From an uncultured Lachnospiraceae bacterium (GTDB lineage: Bacteria; Bacillota; Clostridia; Lachnospirales; Lachnospiraceae): DNA of 10,037 nucleotides. The position numbers and the translations under genes are program-made. Each line of letters opens with the position of its first letter. Position 1 is the stretch's first letter. The notes beneath the pieces were generated by a model that did not search any database, had not been told where the DNA came from, and saw nothing but the letters and a program-made list of their open reading frames with translations. The stretch lies in the NCBI GenBank assembly GCA_900553305.1, contig USDI01000067.1, forward strand, positions 1-10,037. The letters run 5' to 3'. Below, piece by piece: positions 1-6,177 of the stretch.

Positions 1-52
1 GACTGTAAATCTGCTGCAAATTGCTTCGGTGGTTCGAATCCACCTCCATCCA
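1..52 (+). tRNA. tRNA-Tyr (anticodon GTA), 5' part cut off by window edge
   Basis: This is the 3' part of a class II tRNA. The anticodon loop CTGTAAA at 3-9 gives anticodon GTA at 5-7 and so tyrosine. It is followed by the anticodon stem's 3' strand, a short variable arm (GCA/TGC, about 16-24), a T arm GGTGG-TTCGAAT-CCACC at 28-44, the 3' acceptor strand TCCATCC and discriminator A52. CCA is not encoded. The acceptor 5' strand, D arm and most of the anticodon stem 5' strand lie outside the window. It sits 4 bases before tRNA-Leu, so the two are probably co-transcribed. Confidence 0.93.
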
Positions 53-56
53 TTCC

Positions 57-140
57 GCAGGTGTGGCGGAATAGGCAGACGCAAGGGACTTAAAATCCCT
101 CGGTGGCAACACCGTGCCGGTTCAAGTCCGGCCACCTGCA
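57..140 (+). tRNA. tRNA-Leu (anticodon TAA)
   Basis: A complete class II tRNA. The acceptor strands GCAGGTG (57-63) and CACCTGC (133-139) pair fully, with discriminator A140. The anticodon arm is AGGGA-CTTAAAA-TCCCT at 84-100 with anticodon TAA at 91-93. The long variable arm CGGTG-GCAA-CACCG at 101-114 is typical of leucine tRNAs, and the T arm is GCCGG-TTCAAGT-CCGGC at 116-132. CCA is not encoded, so it must be added by nucleotidyltransferase. It is followed directly by a terminator and is the last gene of a tRNA cluster that begins left of the window. Confidence 0.97.
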
Positions 141-146
141 TGATTG

Positions 147-185
147 AAACAGGAAACATTGAGTGAATCAGTGTTTCCTGTTTTT
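147..185 (+). terminator. Rho-independent terminator of the tRNA cluster
   Basis: AAACAGGAAACA at 147-158 pairs perfectly with TGTTTCCTGTTT at 172-183. The stem can extend inward by a few pairs with one G-T wobble to a small GTGAA loop, and it runs into five T residues at 181-185. It starts 7 bases after tRNA-Leu and separates the tRNA unit from the aldo/keto reductase unit. Confidence 0.93.
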
Positions 186-198
186 GAATAATAGGAAT

Positions 199-227
199 TA
201 TACAATTTTCCTAAGATATGGTAGAAT
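199..227 (+). promoter_or_regulatory. Candidate sigma-A promoter (extended -10) for the aldo/keto reductase unit
   Basis: TAGAAT at 222-227 is a five-of-six match to the -10 consensus and is preceded by TGG (219-221), an extended -10 TGn element. TATACA at 199-204 is a weak -35 with 17-base spacing. A start near 234 would leave a leader of about 80 bases before the gene at 313, which has an AAGGAG site at 297-302. I see no clear riboswitch fold in that leader. This was judged by eye only. Confidence 0.45.
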
Positions 228-312
228 ATAACTATCCGAAGCAATGCAGAATGGTGTTGTCAGGATGGTTATTTTCGGTTTGGGTTTATGATTTAAAAGG
301 AGTTAAGAGAAT

Positions 313-1425
313 ATGGACAAGATTAAGAAGAATTTTGGTTTTGGGTGCATGAGACTGCCGATGATTGGTGAGGATGTAGATATTGAACAGACCAGACAAA
401 TGGTAGATTTATTTTTAAAGGAAGGTTTTAACTATTTTGATACAGCGCATGGGTATATTCAGGGAAAAAGTGAGCTTGCGGTCAGGGAATGTCTGACCAG
501 TCGTTATCCGCGGGAACAGTATATTCTTACTGATAAGCTTACGGGTAATTATTTTAAGAAGGAAGAGGATATCCGGCCCTTTTTTGAGAGTCAGCTGGAG
601 GCCTGCGGCGTAGATTATTTTGATTTTTATCTGATGCATTCGCAGGGTTCCGGAAACTTCCCCCATTTTAAGTCCTGCAGGGCATATGAAACTGCATTTG
701 AGCTTAAAAAGGAAGGGAAAATACGCCATGTGGGTATGTCCTTTCATGATACGGCAGAGGTACTGGATCAGATTCTGACGGAATATCCGCAGATTGAGGT
801 GGTTCAAATACAGTTTAATTATCTGGATTATGAGGATCCGAAGATTCAGAGCCGCTTGTGCTATGAGGTATGCAGAAAGCATAACAAGCCGATCATTATT
901 ATGGAACCGGTTAAGGGTGGAAGTCTCGTAAACCTTCCTAAAATAGCCGGTGATGTATTAGACGAGCTGCAGGGAGGAAGTCCTGCAAGCTATGCAATCC
1001 GTTATGCGGCCGGATTTCCCGGGGTAATGATGGTTCTTTCGGGTATGAGCAGTTTGGAACAGATGAAGGATAACCTAAGCTACATGAAGGATTTCCGTCA
1101 TCTGGATGATAAAGAGCTCGCAGCCATTGCAAAGGTACAACAGATTTTCCGGAGTATGAATCTGATCCCCTGTACGGCATGCCGGTATTGTGTCGAGGGG
1201 TGTCCAAAGAAGATTTCCATTCAGGATGTGTTTGCAACGATGAATACCAAGCAGATTTATCATGACTGGAATGCAGATTATTACTATAACAATGTACATA
1301 CTTCACCGGGACACCGGGCATCCGACTGTATCAAGTGTGGTAAATGTGAAAAAGCATGTCCGCAGCATCTGCCGATTCGCAAGCTCTTAGAGGATGTAGC
1401 GGACGAATTCGAAAAGCAGGCATAA
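313..1425 (+). CDS. Aldo/keto reductase fused to a C-terminal double 4Fe-4S ferredoxin domain (COG1453 type)
   Basis: A predicted soluble oxidoreductase of 370 residues. Residues 1 to about 275 form the aldo/keto reductase barrel, with the expected catalytic tetrad visible: D43 and Y48 in the DTAHGY segment, K75 in TDKLTG and H109 in LMHS. The C-terminal third carries two CxxCxxCxxxCP motifs (C287, C290, C293, C297 and C339, C342, C345, C349), enough ligands for two [4Fe-4S] clusters. This architecture is common in anaerobic Clostridia. In such proteins electrons probably pass between ferredoxin-like clusters and a carbonyl substrate or NAD(P)H, but the substrate is unknown. The start is supported by AAGGAG at 297-302. 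The DUF3877 gene follows 31 bases downstream with no terminator between, so the two form an operon. No residue looks missing. Confidence 0.93.
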   Translation: MDKIKKNFGFGCMRLPMIGEDVDIEQTRQMVDLFLKEGFNYFDTAHGYIQGKSELAVRECLTSRYPREQYILTDKLTGNYFKKEEDIRPFFESQLEACGVDYFDFYLMHSQGSGNFPHFKSCRAYETAFELKKEGKIRHVGMSFHDTAEVLDQILTEYPQIEVVQIQFNYLDYEDPKIQSRLCYEVCRKHNKPIIIMEPVKGGSLVNLPKIAGDVLDELQGGSPASYAIRYAAGFPGVMMVLSGMSSLEQMKDNLSYMKDFRHLDDKELAAIAKVQQIFRSMNLIPCTACRYCVEGCPKKISIQDVFATMNTKQIYHDWNADYYYNNVHTSPGHRASDCIKCGKCEKACPQHLPIRKLLEDVADEFEKQA

Positions 1426-1456
1426 GAAGTGTTATTGTGGAGATCATAGGAACAGA

Positions 1457-2005
1457 ATGAGTGGCAGGCGTTTTCAAAGACTGGAAGAGAATATTATGGA
1501 CATCATAGCGGAGCAGCAGGCGAAGCTTGGATACTTAAAGGAGCCGGTGCGGCTGTATTACCCCTTAAGCTCTTTACAACATCTTACAGGGATTCAGGGA
1601 GATGGGGAAGACATGAACAGGGAACTGCAAGGCTTTGCAGAAGAGGTAAAGGACACCCTCGGTAGGGTGCAGGTCAGCCTCTCTGTAAAAGAAAAGGATC
1701 GGTTCTGTCTCTTTTGTCCGGAGCAGGCTTCAGAATATGTACATGAACATAAGGAAAGGAATCCCTTTATTTATGAACTGGTACAGTTATTTTCCGGACA
1801 TGGAGTTACGATGGAGCAGGTGATCGCTTTGTTCGAAAAGCAGAAAAGTGCTTTTGAGGTGGAAACTATTCCGGACGGAGATTTTGATGTGGCCATTCAC
1901 TTTTTAGATCGTTCTGATCCATATTATTACTGCTTTAAGGATGAGGGATGTCATATGATTTATCACCGGTTCCTGCCGGAAGATTATTGGGATCTCATGA
2001 ACTGA
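1457..2005 (+). CDS. DUF3877 family protein, function unknown
   Basis: A 182-residue protein that I recognise from memory as DUF3877, a family known mainly from Clostridia. Visible traits are a helical, charged N terminus (RLEENIMDI), a KLGY...RLYYPLSSL segment near residues 24-40, and a C-terminal segment rich in aromatic residues around DPYYYCF...IYHRFLP. It has no signal peptide, no membrane helix and no obvious catalytic motif. Cysteines fall in FCLFCP (about residues 83-88) and near the C terminus (CF, GCH), too scattered to call a metal site. The first ATG (1457) has only a weak AGGA upstream. An in-frame ATG at 1496 has GGAAGAG in front and could be the true start, but known members seem to keep the RLE-NI segment, so the longer form is preferred. 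It is co-transcribed with the Fe-S aldo/keto reductase; a shared role is only inference. Confidence 0.8.
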   Translation: MSGRRFQRLEENIMDIIAEQQAKLGYLKEPVRLYYPLSSLQHLTGIQGDGEDMNRELQGFAEEVKDTLGRVQVSLSVKEKDRFCLFCPEQASEYVHEHKERNPFIYELVQLFSGHGVTMEQVIALFEKQKSAFEVETIPDGDFDVAIHFLDRSDPYYYCFKDEGCHMIYHRFLPEDYWDLMN

Positions 2006-2069
2006 TTTTTAAAGAAATGCAGAGAGAAGGATGTAATAGTTAATTAGTGGAGTTTTATAATAATTTTAT

Positions 2070-2097
2070 GGAGAATGCCTGGGTTCAGGCATTCTCC
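2070..2097. terminator. Probable bidirectional terminator built into the end of the chemoreceptor gene
   Basis: GGAGAATGCCTG at 2070-2081 pairs perfectly with CAGGCATTCTCC at 2086-2097 around a GGTT tetraloop. On the plus strand it is followed by GTTTCTTTT, an imperfect T tract, and would end the aldo/keto reductase-DUF3877 unit. On the minus strand it is followed by a T-rich but broken tract (ATAAAATTATTAT) and would end the hydrolase-chemoreceptor unit. The last three sense codons and the stop of the chemoreceptor form one arm. Confidence 0.85.
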
Positions 2098-4172
2098 GTT
2101 TCTTTTAAGCGTTCTTTTACATATTCACGGATAAAGAAGTCATCCGCAGGCATCTGACAGCCTACGATATATAATCCATCGTTGTTGGAGCAGCGTATCA
2201 CATGTCCTTCCAGATGACTGTGGTTGGGAAGGGCAAAATGCTCAATTTCAACGGAAACATTAATACCTTTGTGCTCTGCAAAATAATCGTTGCGCGTCAG
2301 GAAGGCAAAGCCATTCGCACTAAGGTTATCCAGGGTACCGTGAATGACCATTTGGGTTTCGGGAACCGTAATTGTACAGCTGTTGGTAATATCCACACGG
2401 GGATACTTTCTCCGGTTAACAATTTTAGGTCTTGACTCAATGGAAACAATAAAGGTGTTCTTAGCATCAGATGGAGTAATGCTTGTATGCTCCCATTCAT
2501 AAATGACATTGCCTACCGTTACCTTCAATTTGCAGTCACTTGTCTTTTGCAGAACGGGTGATTCGGGAAGACTGATGGTTAAAATATTGTTGTCTCTGGA
2601 AACCAGTTCTCCGTCGTAATAATGCTCATTCAGATTGGCAGAAAGCTTCATGCCGGGAAGGATATCTTCAGTTCCCATAAAACCGCCAATACCGAGTTCA
2701 CACATTAATGCTTCGATAGTGTCTTCAATGGAATTAATGTTGGATGCGGATTCATCGTATTTACTGAGCATCCGGTTATTGATTTCGTTTGAATCCGTGA
2801 TGCTTCCGGTCATATCATCAACAATATGGGACACCTCTTCCAGATTTTCAACCAGATGTATATTGGAGGATTCCACTTCTTTCATTGCGGTATCAATTAC
2901 CTGGATGTTATTACCGAGCTGGGTAGTGTCACTCGCAATCTGAGTGATATTACTTCCGGCAGTTGTAACCTTGTCAAGTGTCATGTGAATCAGTTCCAGA
3001 GTCTCTTCAATGGCACCGGTCATTCTGTCGGAGGTTTCCTCCAGATGCTGTAAAGCCTGCCAGATCTGCCCGGAGGAGGATTTTGTTTCCGTACTTAAGG
3101 AACGGATCTGGTCGGCAACAACAGCAAAGCCCTTGCCGGCTTCTCCGGCTCTTGCAGCTTCAATAGAAGCATTCAGGGCAAGAAGATTAGTCTGGTTGGT
3201 GATCTGTTCAATGGTTCCTGTTTCTTTCTTTACCATTGCAAAATCGTCTTTAAAATCCTGCAGTGTCTTTTCAATTTCGGTGGAAAGCTCTGCCATGGTA
3301 TTGGTTGTGGTAATTAAGCCCTCCAGATCCGCAGAACTGATCTTGGCATGATCCTCGCAGGTTGCCGTAAGGGCAACCATCTGCTCAATCATTTCTGCCA
3401 CATGATTCACCTGGGAGTGAATATCAGAGGTCATTTCATTGGAAGAGGTTGTGGTATTCTGCAGGTTATTATTATTGTCCTGCAGCTTGTGGAGGCTCCG
3501 GACGACGATGCTGGCACCATGCGTATTCTCAGAGGCCAGTTCCTGTACGACGGTAACACCATCCATAATGGAGTTGCAGGCTTCTTTTACCTTTTCAACT
3601 GTTGTGACAACACGATGCAGATCGGCACGGATGCTGTCGGTCATGGCACCATCGGATTCGTTCAGGTGCTTAATGGACATGACATAACAGATATAACAAA
3701 GGATAATACAGGAAAGCTCTAACTGATAATCCTTCATATTTGTGGCGGAATTAAAGCCAAGTGAAATCCGGTAAGCGGCACTTCCGATAATAATGAGTGA
3801 ATTCGCAATTCCACAGGTAATCATGAACTTCTTGTTTTTATAAAGAACCAGAAGGCTTGTTACCGGAAGAATATAGGTAAAAGCAATCGGGGAACTCGTG
3901 GTGCTGATGACAAAGGTGTAAAAGATTCCATAGCCAATGACCAGGACATATCGGTACAGCTCTGTCGCAAATCCTTTCACCCGCAGCATAATTTCACCGA
4001 CAAGAATCGGAAACCAGCAAAGAATGAGGAAGGTCAGATAGTAGGGAACCGCATGGATTCCATTGGCTACATCGCTGCCGTAGTTTGCGGATAACAGAAT
4101 GGCAAAGATCAGCCAGATCTTTCTGGCCCGCCGGTTGGCTTTTTCCTTAAAAACAGATTCGTCGTAATTCAT
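2085..4172 (-). CDS. Methyl-accepting chemotaxis protein with six membrane helices and a C-terminal YcgR-like PilZ (c-di-GMP) module
   Basis: A 695-residue chemoreceptor. Residues about 19-166 contain some six hydrophobic helices with short loops, so no sizeable extracellular ligand domain is present; the input is probably sensed within the membrane or by a partner. No HAMP domain is evident: a long helical region starts at about 171. The signalling hairpin is canonical, with the conserved tip at about 318-360 (NQTNLLALNASIEAARAGE, GKGFAVVADQIRSLS), the part that contacts CheW and CheA. From about residue 500 comes a PilZ N-terminal-like beta domain (PGMKL...), then a PilZ domain with RKYPR (R588, R592) and NLSANG (N616, S618, G621), matching the RxxxR and (D/N)xSxxG c-di-GMP-binding motifs. 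The start is supported by GGAGG at 4178-4182. It is the last gene of the hydrolase operon. The receptor and PilZ calls are firm; the ligand is unknown. Confidence 0.95.
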   Translation of the reverse strand: MNYDESVFKEKANRRARKIWLIFAILLSANYGSDVANGIHAVPYYLTFLILCWFPILVGEIMLRVKGFATELYRYVLVIGYGIFYTFVISTTSSPIAFTYILPVTSLLVLYKNKKFMITCGIANSLIIIGSAAYRISLGFNSATNMKDYQLELSCIILCYICYVMSIKHLNESDGAMTDSIRADLHRVVTTVEKVKEACNSIMDGVTVVQELASENTHGASIVVRSLHKLQDNNNNLQNTTTSSNEMTSDIHSQVNHVAEMIEQMVALTATCEDHAKISSADLEGLITTTNTMAELSTEIEKTLQDFKDDFAMVKKETGTIEQITNQTNLLALNASIEAARAGEAGKGFAVVADQIRSLSTETKSSSGQIWQALQHLEETSDRMTGAIEETLELIHMTLDKVTTAGSNITQIASDTTQLGNNIQVIDTAMKEVESSNIHLVENLEEVSHIVDDMTGSITDSNEINNRMLSKYDESASNINSIEDTIEALMCELGIGGFMGTEDILPGMKLSANLNEHYYDGELVSRDNNILTISLPESPVLQKTSDCKLKVTVGNVIYEWEHTSITPSDAKNTFIVSIESRPKIVNRRKYPRVDITNSCTITVPETQMVIHGTLDNLSANGFAFLTRNDYFAEHKGINVSVEIEHFALPNHSHLEGHVIRCSNNDGLYIVGCQMPADDFFIREYVKERLKETENA

Positions 4173-4193
4173 AGATACCTCCGTAAGTAGAGC

Positions 4194-4212
4194 TCCGGTG
4201 TCCGTTACCGGA
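4194..4212 (-). other. Small intercistronic hairpin at the hydrolase stop codon
   Basis: TCCGGT at 4194-4199 and ACCGGA at 4207-4212 are inverted repeats with a 7-base loop. The hairpin covers the stop codon of the hydrolase gene and ends about 11 bases upstream of the GGAGG site of the chemoreceptor gene. It lacks a T tract, so it is not a terminator. It might affect coupling or mRNA stability between the two genes, or be chance. Confidence 0.3.
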
Positions 4213-5098
4213 TTTGTTGAAAATATTCGGACATAGCAGTAAGAAGCTGCTCACTTTCTTTCCGGAAAGGATCAATCACACTGAAAGCGTGGGGAAGATC
4301 TTTTCCATCGGAAAAGTCCAGAAGATCATGGGAAACCTGATATCTGGAAAGTGCTTTTTCAAAATCCAGGGTATAGCTGCGCAGATAATCGCCTGCACTT
4401 GTTGTCAGAAAGCAGGGAGGAAGAGATGTTACAATTTCCCGGTTTTCCGGATTCACATAGGGCGCAAAGGCGCTTCTTTTATAATGACGGCCATACAGAT
4501 AAGAAGGAAGAAATAATCCGATCTTATCAAAACGGGTGGTGTAGTACATTCCGCTGATGAGTCCGAGAGCTTTTAAACGTAAGGAAGCGGGACGGACACC
4601 GGCTGTCCCGGCAAGCTTCGGCGAGTTCTGCATGGCTGCGCAATAGGCCAGCAGTACGGCACCGCCCCTGTCTCCAACTGCATAAACCTGATCCTTCAGC
4701 CCCTGATATTCCAGGAGCATACGCTTGATGCAGCGCATGGCGGTAAATACATCCTCACACTGGTCAAAAAACAGACAATCCGGTACGAGGCGGTATTCAA
4801 TACTGAATACCAGATAGCCAAGTCTGCTTAACTGTGCACAAAAGTACCGGTTATATTCCTTACATCCAAGAATCAGGCCGCCGCCGTGAATATTCAGAAT
4901 CACGGGAAGCTCCTTACCGGAAAAGGCTTCGGCACGGTAAATATCCATACAGTGTGCCGGATCAGAATCTCCGGCATAGGGGATGTTGCGGATTTCTGAA
5001 ACATCCGCCGGAAATGTAAATTCGCTATCACGTGCAGGAATGGAATCCAGAAATTCCTGCCGTTGCTTATAAAACATGTTTGTGATAAATGAATTCAT
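4205..5098 (-). CDS. HSL-type alpha/beta hydrolase-like protein lacking the catalytic serine
   Basis: A 297-residue cytoplasmic protein without signal peptide or membrane helix, of the hormone-sensitive-lipase (class IV esterase) type. The oxyanion-hole motif HGGG is at 71-74, EYRLVPD at 101-107 is typical of the family, and the later acid and base positions look intact (D237 in SAGDYL, H270 in LPHAF). At the nucleophile elbow, where GDSxG is expected, the protein reads GDRGG with R144; the codon AGG at 4667-4669 is one base from a serine codon. No other GxSxG motif exists in the protein. It may therefore be a non-catalytic binding or regulatory protein, or the base may be a recent mutation or sequence error. 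The frame is otherwise intact. The start is supported by GAGG at 5104-5107. The chemoreceptor gene starts 32 bases downstream, so they are probably co-transcribed. Confidence 0.88.
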   Translation of the reverse strand: MNSFITNMFYKQRQEFLDSIPARDSEFTFPADVSEIRNIPYAGDSDPAHCMDIYRAEAFSGKELPVILNIHGGGLILGCKEYNRYFCAQLSRLGYLVFSIEYRLVPDCLFFDQCEDVFTAMRCIKRMLLEYQGLKDQVYAVGDRGGAVLLAYCAAMQNSPKLAGTAGVRPASLRLKALGLISGMYYTTRFDKIGLFLPSYLYGRHYKRSAFAPYVNPENREIVTSLPPCFLTTSAGDYLRSYTLDFEKALSRYQVSHDLLDFSDGKDLPHAFSVIDPFRKESEQLLTAMSEYFQQIR

Positions 5099-5117
5099 AA
5101 TAACCTCGATATAAGTG

Positions 5118-5133
5118 GCAGGTTAAAACCTGC
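5118..5133. repeat. Short inverted repeat in the hydrolase leader
   Basis: GCAGG (5118-5122) and CCTGC (5129-5133) flank TTAAAA; the symmetry extends through TT/AA. It lies between the predicted minus-strand promoter and the hydrolase start, so it could be a leader hairpin or an operator just downstream of the transcription start. No adequate T tract follows on either strand, so I do not call it a terminator. Confidence 0.35.
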
Positions 5134-5141
5134 TTACCATT

Positions 5142-5170
5142 ATTTTAAAATATTTGTTGTCGGAAATCAA
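5142..5170 (-). promoter_or_regulatory. Candidate promoter for the hydrolase-chemoreceptor operon
   Basis: Read on the minus strand, TTGATT (5170-5165) and TAAAAT (5147-5142) are separated by exactly 17 bases, four and five matches respectively to the sigma-A consensus. This lies in the 93-base gap between the hemerythrin gene and the hydrolase gene and would start transcription near 5135, about 37 bases before the hydrolase ATG. No terminator is visible after the hemerythrin gene, so read-through is also possible. Confidence 0.5.
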
Positions 5171-5191
5171 CATCTAAATAGTACGTTTTTC

Positions 5192-6025
5192 CTATTCGGA
5201 AATATGATGCTCACACATATATTCACCAATCTTACGATCACAGGCGAGAATATGGTTGGTGAGCCAGTCTAAAAGGAACTGGATGAGATCCAGGAGATAT
5301 TCCTGCTGATGATCGTCCATTTCATCCAGATCATTGAGATCAATCTCTACCAGACGCTCAATAAAAGCAGAGTGGGCACGCTTCTGGGCAGCAAGACCGG
5401 GATACTGGATCCGCTCCATCAAGGCTTCCTCATCGGAAAAATGAAATTCGGTATATGCTCTTAATTCGTTAATCAGCCGCACAATTTCATCATATTTATC
5501 ATGCAGAAGTTCTGCATGAATCAGGTCGTTAGTTTCCTTAATGATTTCAAACAGGCGGCGGTGCTCGTCGTCAACAAGTGTAATGCCGGTTCTATATTTG
5601 TCTGTGAAAGCGAAAGGATCATTCTCTGCACTCGAAAGGGACTTTCCAATCATCATATCGCTGCATAAAATATGACGGTACAGCCAGCGGACCAGATAAG
5701 TCAGCAGGTCATTGAGGGATTTCCTGGCAGCCTCCGGGGAAGAAGTGTCCGGCACGAAGGAGTTCACCTTCTTTGCAAACATGGCATGCTCGGTCTTCTG
5801 CAAAGGGAGCTCCGGATCGTGGATGCTTTCCATATAAGCTTCCTCATGGGCAAAATGAGTGAGCGCATAATTCTTTAAATTGGAAAGAAGGCTTATGGTA
5901 ATGGCAGAGACATCTTCGGTCTCCTGAACCATGGCAAAAGCTTCATTAAGCATCTGGAATAATCTGCGATGTTCTTCGTCTATCTGGTCAATATGTATCA
6001 TGCAATCTTCAGTAAATTCATACAT
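5192..6025 (-). CDS. Tandem bacteriohemerythrin (two hemerythrin domains)
   Basis: A 277-residue soluble protein made of two hemerythrin four-helix domains, about 3-130 and 139-270. These domains bind a di-iron centre that reversibly binds oxygen. Domain 1 ligands: H19, H57, E61, H80, H118, D123. Domain 2 ligands: H155, H195, E199, H218, H258, D263. In both domains the first His of the usual HxxxH motif is Gln (Q76, Q214), so each site shows six protein ligands, not seven. This Gln may be normal in a clostridial subfamily. The start has a strong AGGAGG site at 6035-6040 and its own promoter. The next minus-strand genes encode the hydrolase-like protein and the chemoreceptor. Likely roles are oxygen scavenging, delivery or sensing in an anaerobe; which one cannot be told from sequence. 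Confidence 0.95.
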   Translation of the reverse strand: MYEFTEDCMIHIDQIDEEHRRLFQMLNEAFAMVQETEDVSAITISLLSNLKNYALTHFAHEEAYMESIHDPELPLQKTEHAMFAKKVNSFVPDTSSPEAARKSLNDLLTYLVRWLYRHILCSDMMIGKSLSSAENDPFAFTDKYRTGITLVDDEHRRLFEIIKETNDLIHAELLHDKYDEIVRLINELRAYTEFHFSDEEALMERIQYPGLAAQKRAHSAFIERLVEIDLNDLDEMDDHQQEYLLDLIQFLLDWLTNHILACDRKIGEYMCEHHISE

Positions 6026-6055
6026 GGTGTATTACCTCCTTTGTTCTTGCGACAA

Positions 6056-6084
6056 ATTATAACATTATAAATAAGAAGAAACAA
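6056..6084 (-). promoter_or_regulatory. Promoter of the hemerythrin gene
   Basis: On the minus strand TTGTTT (6084-6079), a 17-base spacer and a perfect TATAAT (6061-6056) lie just upstream of the AGGAGG site of the hemerythrin gene. A start near 6049 would give a leader of only about 24 bases. A second TATAAT-like copy lies 8 bases further upstream (6064-6069). This promoter diverges from the metallophosphoesterase promoter, whose -35 begins at 6089. Confidence 0.65.
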
Positions 6085-6088
6085 GATG

Positions 6089-6116
6089 TTGACGAATTGT
6101 ATTTTCGATATACAAT
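6089..6116 (+). promoter_or_regulatory. Promoter of the metallophosphoesterase-tcdA operon
   Basis: TTGACG at 6089-6094 and TACAAT at 6111-6116 are separated by 16 bases, each five of six matches to consensus. Transcription would begin near 6123, leaving about 55 bases of leader and an AAAGGAA ribosome site at 6163-6169 before the ATG at 6178. The -10 and spacer are overlapped by an inverted repeat (6096-6116). Confidence 0.65.
6096..6116. promoter_or_regulatory. Operator-like inverted repeat over the -10 of the metallophosphoesterase promoter
   Basis: ATTGTAT (6096-6102) and ATACAAT (6110-6116) are perfect 7-base arms around TTTCGAT. The right arm contains the -10 hexamer and the left arm lies just inside the -35, so a dimeric protein bound here would block RNA polymerase. 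No regulator gene is present in the window and I do not recognise the motif. AT-rich arms can arise by chance. Confidence 0.4.
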
Positions 6117-6177
6117 GATAAGGGTAGTGTTTCAGTTACAGACCTGGTTCTGGGAGAAACAGAAAGGAATTTTTTGA

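Noticed and set aside
1..140. tRNA genes as an integration site for a mobile element
   Set aside because: No integrase, no repeated tRNA 3' end and no phage or plasmid genes are seen downstream; the genes that follow look like core or common accessory genes.
228..312. A riboswitch or leader attenuator before the aldo/keto reductase
   Set aside because: I could find no conserved riboswitch core or terminator/antiterminator pair in these bases.
415..1321. Minus-strand open frames of 155, 127 and 74 codons
   Set aside because: They lie opposite the aldo/keto reductase gene, have no ribosome sites and encode low-complexity peptides with no family resemblance; the plus-strand gene explains the region.
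2202..3722. Several plus-strand open frames of 60-124 codons
   Set aside because: All are opposite the chemoreceptor gene, whose domains are unambiguous. They are shadow frames.
4388..4399. S234 (TTSAGD) as a replacement nucleophile in the hydrolase
   Set aside because: It is not in a GxSxG elbow; this segment is where the family's catalytic Asp (D237) is found.
5118..5133. Terminator for the hemerythrin gene
   Set aside because: The short inverted repeat has no T tract after it on the minus strand and lies downstream of a good promoter for the next gene.
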